Below, in pieces: positions 57,122 to 64,000 of a stretch of DNA of 64,000 nucleotides; positions within the stretch are counted from its first letter, which is position 1; each line of letters starts with the position of its first letter. The DNA is from Bubalus kerabau (lineage: Eukaryota > Chordata > Mammalia > Artiodactyla > Bovidae). The notes below the pieces were generated by a model that ran no database searches, was not told where the DNA came from, and was given only the letters and a program-made list of their open reading frames with translations. The position numbers and the translations under genes are program-made. The stretch is from the NCBI RefSeq assembly GCF_029407905.1, contig NC_073633.1, positions 30,642,501-30,706,500 of the forward strand. The letters are read 5' to 3'.

Positions 57122-57250
57122 TAGCCATAGGGAAGGAAATGGCAACCCACTCCAGTATCCTTGCCTGGAAAATCTCAAGGACAGAGAAGTCTGGTGGGCT
57201 GCAGTCCATGGGGTCGCAAAGAGTTGGGCATGACTGAGCGACTAACACTT
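57122..57250 (+). mobile_element. Bov-A monomer
   Basis: GGGAAGGAAATGGCAACCCA to GACTGAGCGACTAACACTT, directly followed by a Bov-tA element. Confidence 0.9.
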
Positions 57251-57259
57251 ATAGTAGAT

Positions 57260-57463
57260 TAAGGGCTTCCTCGGTGACTCAGTGGTGAAGAACCTGCCTG
57301 CAAATGCAGGAGACACAGGTTCCGTCCTTGGGTTGGGGAGATCCCCTGGATTAGGAAATGACAATCCACTCCAGTACTCTTGCCTGGAAAATTCCATGGA
57401 CAGAGGAACCGGGTGGGCTTCATCTATGAAGTCACAAAGGGTCGGACACGACTGAGCACACAC
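57260..57463 (+). mobile_element. Bov-tA SINE
   Basis: Full tRNA-like head (GGGCTTCCTCGGTGACTCAG, GAACCTGCCTGCAAATGCAG) and Bov-A body, with target duplication ATAGTAGAT at 57251-57259 and 57464-57472. Confidence 0.95.
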
Positions 57464-57743
57464 ATAGTAGATGAAAGGGCATCTGAGTTTTTCTTCCTGT
57501 CTAATCTGATTCCAGTTTGACCTTTCTGAAATACTCTTCGTGTTTATTGTTTAGATTAACCTATGGCTTTTGAGTTGGTTTCAGAACTAATACAACTTCC
57601 TGGAAATTCATTGAACCAGTCTTAGGCTTCTCTAACTTGTCTGGAATAACATTTAGGAATAGTTGAATACATGTTAAATGAAAAATTTCCCTTAGTCCTC
57701 TTTACTAAATTCTGAATTCTGAAAATTGTGTAACCACAGTGTG

Positions 57744-57822
57744 CTATAACTCCTTGAATTTTTAAATTTAAGGAGTTATAGTTTTTGCCTTAGTAGTTTT
57801 GTGATAACTTTAAAAAGTTATC
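57744..57822. repeat. Two adjacent short inverted repeats
   Basis: CTATAACTCCTT (57744-57755) pairs with 57770-57781, and GATAACTTT (57803-57811) pairs with 57814-57822. Both lie in AT-rich intron. Confidence 0.8.
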
Positions 57823-58215
57823 TTTTTTAAAGTTAAAAAACTTGACAGCTAAAATTGAGGTAGTAAAGTGTTCTTTCCAAGGAAAAAATTTCCATTGTTA
57901 TCCTTTAAAGTTTGTTGGCTTCCTGTGTTGGAATTAATGGTTTGTGTTAAGATTTAGTTTTACTGAAATTAAAAAGGAAGACTAATCACATGACTTGATT
58001 GATGTGGATTTTTAAAAGAAGTTACCCCCATCTTTATTTTAGCCTTAATCCAAATTAAGCAACGTGTGCACATATAAAATTTAGAAAATGCAATGGAGGC
58101 CCATCAAAAAGGCATACTTACCCATCCAGAATAAAAGTTTTGATGTGTCCTTACACTTTTTTTTTTTTTTTTTATGGTGTATGTATGCTTTTGAAAAAGT
58201 AATGTCCTACATATG

Positions 58216-58369
58216 ACTCCTGTCTGTGGGATTTCCCAGGCAAGAATACTGGAGTGGGTTGCCATTTCCTCCTCCACGGGCTCTTCCGGACCCAGGGATT
58301 GAACCTGCCTCTCCTGTGTCTCCTGCATTGGCAAGCAGATTATTTACCACCGAACCACCTGGAAGGCCC
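58216..58369 (-). mobile_element. Bov-tA SINE, reverse, truncated
   Basis: CCCAGGCAAGAATACTGGAG to CCACCTGGAAGGCCC, with target duplication CCTACATATG at 58206-58215 and 58370-58379. Confidence 0.93.
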
Positions 58370-59355
58370 CCTACATATGGCATATACATTTAAGTAGTCG
58401 TCTTTTTTTTTTTTTTTTTCAGCATGAACGTAATATCAATATAAAATGTTATTAGATACAGCTCTCCTAAAGATTATAATAACTGCATAGTATTACATTG
58501 CATACTTATGCAGTGTTTTTGCTTAACCAGTACTCTATTGTTGAGTTCTTAGGTTTTTCCTTTTAATAGCAATTGAACAGTCTTAGAGCTAAGATTTTGT
58601 GAATAACTCTTAGTTATTTGCTTAGAATTAAGCCCTAGAAGTATAACTGTTCAAGAGCATGCATGTTTTAAAAGCTTCAAACTAGGTTGCTCTCTGAAAA
58701 AGGTAAAAACAGTTTACTTAATGTAAGTGACAACTAATATTTGACTTCTAATTTTGTTAATTTCTTGAGTCTTTTTCACTATGTTTCAGGGTTTGGTCCT
58801 GAAATTTAAATGTTCTTCATGTTTGATAAGTCTATTAATTGAAGAGTAAAAATGTTTAAAGAGTTAATACATTTTCTGAGTAAAAGGCTCCCACCAGGTT
58901 AATTGCTACAAACTTGTCCGGCTTTGGCAAATTTGGGGTAATCTTGTTTTTATCTGTACCTACATCCATTCCCTTCCCTTCATGTTATTTTAAGGTAAAT
59001 AAATAATTGATTTATTTCATCTAGCTATTTCATTGTTTCTTTGAAAGATAAGGACTCTTATCACACAAAAACAGGTAATAAAATATATTTGAAGACCCTA
59101 AGGTGGTACTCTTTGAGGACTGAGTGAGGCATTCTCTAGTTGTGTTTTTTCTATGGGAATGGTAACTTGGATGACTGTTTTTTTGCTTACGTGTTATGTT
59201 TTGCTTATTCCTTCCTAGAATTTGGAAACTTCTGTTAATCAGAGATAAGTGTAAAATTTTGAGTGAGAAGCTTGGTAATGATTATCCTCATGTGTGATAC
59301 AATTGAGTTTTCAGGCTAGCAAAAGATGGAATTTGCTGTATTCCATATACATTTT

Positions 59356-59574
59356 GGGCTTCCCAAGTGGCACTAGTGGTAAAGAACCTGCCTGCTGATG
59401 CATGAGACGTAAGAACCTCTGGTTCAATCCCTGTGTTAGGAAGGTCCCCTGGAGGAAGAAATGGCAATCCACTCCAGTATTCTTGCCTGGAGAATGCCAC
59501 GGACAGAGCAGCCTGGCAGGCTATAGTTGATAGGCTCACAAACAGACACGACTGAAGCAACTTAGCACACATAC
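59356..59574 (+). mobile_element. Bov-tA SINE
   Basis: GGGCTTCCCAAGTGGCACTA start with tRNA-like head; ends ACTGAAGCAACTTAGCACAC. Confidence 0.93.
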
Positions 59575-59578
59575 ACAT

Positions 59579-61015
59579 TTTAGTACTAAATTCTGGGACT
59601 GTGCTTTAGTTGCTTGGGTCTGAGAGATGGAGAATGATGTAGTAACTTTAAGTTGGGTTTCCCTATTAAAAATTATTTTGCTGTACCATCAGATCTTTTG
59701 TTCTCAATTCAGAAATCCATGACAGTTTTTCATCAGTTTGATCACAAAACCTGACTTCAACTGACATGAGATTATTTATAGTCTGTTATATTTAGTGACT
59801 ATGCTTATGTATTATTGCAGAAATGTTAATGTATTATATCTGGTAGCTAGATGCTTGCCCAGATCCCACTCACTGTTATATAGCAAAATTATAGTATTAT
59901 CTTTGCAAAATCTGAAAAATCTTGATTTTTTTCCTAATGTGTCTCCTGGTGAGACTTTAAAAAGTTTATTTGTTGTTACTAAAGGCTCAGTTTGAGTTCA
60001 CCGATAACATTGAAGCTTTCTACAAGATAATGAAGTCTTATGTGTAAGTATTGTTGACCCTTGCTATTCAGACTATGATCCACAGCAATAGCGTATCATT
60101 ATCTGGAAGCTTTTTGGAATTACAGAATACCATGTCCTACCCTTTTACTCCTTTTTATTACTTGGGAATTGGAAATTTTAATAGATTTTCTGATGAGTGT
60201 TTTTGCTCTTTGGGGAGCATAGTTGAGGGTCATAAAGTAGCCACATTTTATGTAAATTTGAGATAATGCAGTATTAAAGATGACTCATACAAATTTTGAA
60301 TAATGACTTCCTAATTACAAATAGAATTAAAAATCAAGTAATTACCATCAGGCAATCTGAATAAATGGCTGAGCCACTTAAGCTAGTAATCAGATATACA
60401 TGCCATCCTGAAATGTGTATATTTTGAATTATCTGAGCTCTTAGGCAAATCATATATAATGTGACCAATGTGTAATTATTTCTTTGCAATAAATGATAGC
60501 TGAAACATTTGAAAAATGTAACTTTGCAGGTCAAGGTGGCTCTTAAGTTATGACCATTTTTTCCTTTTCCCAGCTTTTGAGACATAACAAAACAGAATAA
60601 TGAATTTCTTTCACCTAGATTGCTATGTTTGCTTTTTCTCACATGTTTTGCTGAAAACAGTCAAGATTTATTGGCCTTAGTGAAGTAATTCTTAATTCTT
60701 TTGCTGTGAAGAGCATTCTCTTACATACTCCTAATGCTTATAGATTCAGGAACTTTTTTTCAAATGGTTTAAAATATTCAGAGGAAACAGTTGTTGATGG
60801 GGAGTTTTCCTGTATAGAAGTTTTAGTTAAGAATATGATGGGATTTTTAATGCTCTGTTTTTTCTCCTGCCCCCTAAAGTGTGATGTAACAGTCATAGAA
60901 TAGAGGTGACTTAACATTTAATGATGGGTGAGGAGGACGCATTAGGAGTATGGAATTAACTGATAGAAACTACTAAACATAAAATAGATAAGCAAGGATT
61001 TACTGTTTAGTAAAT
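59579..61015 (+). other. HNRNPC intron, no recognised gene
   Basis: AT-rich intron. A MER5-like trace is present near 60055-60130 (ATTATCTGGAAGCTTTTTGG). ORFs up to 102 codons here look like chance. Confidence 0.5.
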
Positions 61016-61016
61016 A

Positions 61017-61234
61017 CAGGTGGCATTGTTGGTGAAGAACCTGCCTGCCGATGCAGGTTAGATGTAAGAGACGGGGGTTCGATCTCTGGGTCAAGAAGAT
61101 TGCCTGGAGGAGGGCATAGCAGCACATTTAATTATTTTTGCCTGGAGAATCCCATGGACAGAGGAGCCTGGCAGGCTGCATTGCATACTGTCGCATGAGT
61201 TGGACGTGACTGAAGCGACTAAGCACATGTACAC
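61017..61234 (+). mobile_element. Bov-tA SINE
   Basis: CAGGTGGCATTGTTGGTGAA with AACCTGCCTGCCGATGCAGG head; ends GACTGAAGCGACTAAGCACA. Confidence 0.9.
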
Positions 61235-61679
61235 AGGGAATTATACCCAATATCTCTGTGTGTTGGGACTGCCAACAGACATAGAATGAGAAAGACCAAA
61301 TTACAGAATGCAACATCTGGTGAAAGTTTTGTTGTCCTAAAGATGCCCATTTCCTTGATTTTACATAGATCTGAATTTCATTAAAGAGGGGAAGCACTCA
61401 ACTTTTCTAACTTCTGTTAAGAAATTTATAGAAAAGCATTGATGACTACACCAAGCCATATAATCATTTAATTCCAGGGTAGCATGAAGCTATCTTTACA
61501 GAACAAAAAAATTAAGAAACTGTTACAGTATTAAAGAAAAATTTGGAGAAAAGAGTATCCTAAAACCTCATGATCTTAATACATCCTGAGATGTCTAACA
61601 CTTGTGTGTGTTGTCTTCTAGATAATTTATGTATTGTGTATGCTTAACATCTTGAAAATCTCTTGGTATCAAGTTATTT

Positions 61680-61810
61680 TTTTTATTATTATATATATTT
61701 TTGGCTGTGCCACGCAGCTTGCAGGGTCTTATTTCCCCAGCCAGGGATGAGCTTGTGCCCCCTCCGGTGGAAGTATGAATTCTTAACCGCTAGACTGACA
61801 GAATTCCCAA
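61680..61810 (-). mobile_element. CHR-type SINE fragment, reverse
   Basis: TTTTGGCTGTGCCACGCAGC, CCCAGCCAGGGATGAGCTTG, TTAACCGCTAGACTGACAGA. Confidence 0.75.
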
Positions 61811-62219
61811 TTAGTTATTTTTTTAAAGTTGCTGCTTGTTTCCAGTTAGACTGATGTACTGAAATTCATTTAGTCTCATATTATGTGTTTATTTTCCAAT
61901 TTTTCACTGTAATATGTCCACATCCTTGATTCCTTCAGATAAGTTCTCAGAGGTAAGATTATTGAGTCAACAGAACATGCATGAGGTTTTTGTTTTTTTT
62001 TTTTAAGAACATGTACAATTTTAAGGCTTTGATAAAATAGTCCACTTCTGAATATACCGTTACCTGTTCATACTGTCAGAAATAACGTGTGAAAATTTCA
62101 ATTTAAAATATTTCTACTTGTTTGGTAGGTATAGTGTTGGGTTTAATTTTTAATCACCTTTTGTGGCCTTGTGTCTGTGTCCCATTTTTTATTGGTATGT
62201 ACCAATAATAGAAAATGAT

Positions 62220-62370
62220 GTAGTAGTAAGAGCAGCTGCAGTGGCTACACTTGCTGTGTGCCAGGCACCATGTTCAGTGTTTTCTGTATCTTCACTTACA
62301 CCTCATACCTATCCTATGAGAAAAGTGCTTTCAACGATACTCATTTTATGATGGAAGAATCGGGTGTTTG
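62220..62370 (+). mobile_element. MIR SINE fragment
   Basis: GCTGTGTGCCAGGCACCATG, ACCTATCCTATGAGAAAAGT and ACTCATTTTATGATGG. Confidence 0.7.
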
Positions 62371-62872
62371 AAAGGATTGGCTTTCCAGAGGAAGTCCACA
62401 CCACTTATGTGGTTAAGTTTGAAATTGGAATGTCTTTATTTTTTAATATACAGTATTAGCTTAAATTGTTGTGGACAAATACATATTGCACACATTCATC
62501 AGTTTTTTGCTTTTTAATGAGGGTATATTTTAGTATGGGGATGTCTCTTTTTTTTGTATTTTCTATTCAGGAAGTTCTCATGCCAAAGTTAGTTACTCCT
62601 TTAAATGTAGTTCAGTCACGATGGGCATGGCATGACTGTGGGGATAGATATCTTTGTATATGCCTTTTCAGTTGAAATATTTTTCGAAATAGGCTAGTCT
62701 AAACTTTCATAGTTATTAACTTGGGTCTTAGAAGTAAACCTGGTTAGAGCTTTTCAGTATACAGAACATTCGCAGAAAGCTTTTTCAGTGGAGATTGATC
62801 TTATTAATTATCATTTCAAAACTAAAATACAGCATAAAAAAAACTTTTGAAAGAAAATTGTGTTAATCTTCG

Positions 62873-63888
62873 TTGTTCAGTCGCTAAGTCATGTCTGACT
62901 CTTTGCAACCCCATGGACCGCAGCACACCAGGCTTCCCTGTCCTTCACTCTCTCCCACAGTTTGCTCAAACTCATGTACATTGAGTAGGTGATGCCATCC
63001 AGCCATCTCATCCTCTGTTACCTGTTTTCCTGGCCTTAATCTTTCCACCATTACAGTCTTTTCCAGTGAGTCAGCTCTTCTTATCAGGTAGTCAGAGAAG
63101 TGGATCTTCAGCGTCAGTCCTTCCAATGAATATTCAGGGTTGATTTCCTTTAGGATGGACTGGTTGGATCTCCTTGCACTCCAAGGGACTCTCAAGAGTC
63201 TTCTCCAACACCACAGTTCAAAAGCATCAATTTTTCAGTGCTCAGCTGCCTTTATGGTCCAGCTGTCACATCCAAACATGGCTACTGAAAAAACCATAGC
63301 TTTGATTATACAGACTTTTGTCGGCAAAGTGATGTCTCTGCTTTTTAATATGCTGTCTAGGTTTGTCATAGCCTTTCTTCCAAGGTGCGAGCGTCTTTTT
63401 AATTTTGTGGGTGCATTTACCATCCACAGTGATTTTGGAGCCCAAGAAAGTAAAATCTGTCACTGTTTCCACTTTTTTCCTCTTCTGTTTGCCTTGAAGT
63501 GATGGGACCAGATGCCATGATCTTCCCTTTTTGAATATTGAGTTTTAAGCCAGCTTTTTCCCTCTCTTCTTTCACCCTCATCAAGAGACTCTTTAGTTCC
63601 TCTTCACTTTCTGCCACTAGGGTAGTATCATCTGCATATCTGAAGATGATAATTCTCCTGGCAATCTTGATTCCAGCTTGTGATGTTCAGCATTTCTCAT
63701 AATGTACTCTGCATGGAAGTTAAATAAGCAGGGTGATAGCATACAGCCTTGACATACTCCTTTCCCAATTTGAATCAGTTTGTTGTTCCTGCCCACTTAT
63801 AACTGCTGCTTCTTGACCTACATACAGCTTTCTCAGGAGACAGGTCAGGTATTCCCATCTCTTTAAGAATTTTCCAGTTGGTTGTGAT
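62873..63888 (-). mobile_element. BovB (RTE) LINE fragment, reverse
   Basis: About 1 kb of the 3' half of BovB, antisense to HNRNPC. Minus-strand frames carry RTE reverse-transcriptase C-terminal motifs in pieces: DYLTCLLRKLY-like sequence (63800-63850), KAGLKLNIQKGKIMASGPI (63490-63560), SRDITLPTKVCIIKAMVFSV (63270-63340) and NQSILKEINPEYSLEGLTLK (63090-63160). Several frameshifts and stops separate them, so it is dead. BovB is the LINE known for horizontal transfer between reptiles and ruminants. Confidence 0.93.
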
Positions 63889-64000
63889 CCACACAGTAGC
63901 TCAGCTGGTAAAGAATCTGCCTGCAATGCAGGAGACCACAGTTCAATGCCTGGGTCGGGAAGATCCCCTAGAGAAGGGATAAGCTACCCACCCACTCCAG
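63889..64000 (+). mobile_element. Bov-tA SINE, cut by window end
   Basis: ACAGTAGCTCAGCTGGTAAA, GAATCTGCCTGCAATGCAGG and GATCCCCTAGAGAAGGGATA: the tRNA-like head and start of the body, abutting the BovB fragment in opposite orientation. Confidence 0.9.

Larger units (their letters stand above)
47455..64000 (+). other. HNRNPC: HNRNPC gene, 5' UTR exons and first introns (continues right)
   Basis: HNRNPC encodes hnRNP C1/C2, the nuclear protein that packages pre-mRNA as tetramers and binds uridine tracts through one RRM, blocking U2AF2 at cryptic sites. Only two non-coding exons that I recognise are here, matching the recalled human mRNA leader. No coding exon (start context ATGGCCAGCAA) was found up to 64000, consistent with the very long first introns of this gene. 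Placement beside RPGRIP1, divergently, matches human 14q11.2. Confidence 0.88.

Noticed and set aside
57744..57822. Two small hairpins as possible terminators or RNA genes
   Set aside because: Short arms in AT-rich intron; expected by chance and no RNA family features.

Overview
The window is ruminant nuclear DNA, most likely cattle or a close bovid. It is dense in lineage-diagnostic interspersed repeats: Bov-A monomers, Bov-A2 dimers, Bov-tA tRNA-Glu-type SINEs, BovB (RTE-type) LINE fragments and cetartiodactyl CHR-type SINEs. Older L1, L2, MIR and MER5-like copies lie beneath them. There are no bacterial-type genes, CRISPR arrays or operons. The species within Bovidae cannot be fixed from sequence alone.

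Two protein-coding genes face away from each other. (1) RPGRIP1 (RPGR-interacting protein 1, photoreceptor connecting cilium) runs on the minus strand from about 28.76 kb to beyond the left edge. Eighteen exons could be placed to the base from splice signals, reading frame and protein homology. From the in-frame Met in exon 1 they join into exactly 996 codons with every junction in phase. They cover the N-terminal region, the coiled coils, the C2-N domain, the C2-C domain and a basic linker; the C-terminal RPGR-binding part lies outside the window. (2) HNRNPC (hnRNP C1/C2, nuclear poly-U binding protein) starts at a CpG-rich, TATA-less promoter with four CCAAT boxes and a GC box near 47.1-47.45 kb on the plus strand. 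Only its 5' UTR exons (about 47.46-47.60 kb and a 26-nt exon at 52.2 kb) are in the window; the coding exons lie to the right. This head-to-head order matches human 14q11.2.

Region by region: 0-28.8 kb holds RPGRIP1 exons 18 to 1 in repeat-rich introns. 28.8-47.1 kb is the intergenic gap, packed with SINEs and LINEs, with a decayed intronless histone H2B copy at 32.25-32.63 kb, a solo LTR nested in an old L1 at 37.5-37.9 kb, three same-direction Bov-A2 dimers at 42.1-43.4 kb, and an unexplained exon-like ORF at 35.42-35.61 kb in phase with RPGRIP1 exon 2. 47.1-64 kb is the HNRNPC promoter, 5' UTR and long first introns, ending in an antisense BovB fragment interrupted by a Bov-tA SINE.

No wholly new biological system is evident. 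The most interesting signals concern remodelling of the RPGRIP1 N-terminus: loss of the human-type start frame, a SINE landing next to exon 1, decay of the ancestral exon 5 acceptor with a new acceptor rescuing the frame, a recursive-splice-like acceptor at exon 2, a GC-AG intron, a 24-nt microexon and a CpG-rich exon 3. A 100-bp near-perfect palindrome sits in intron 2. Human comparisons rest on the human RPGRIP1 protein and HNRNPC mRNA as I recall them and need checking by alignment.
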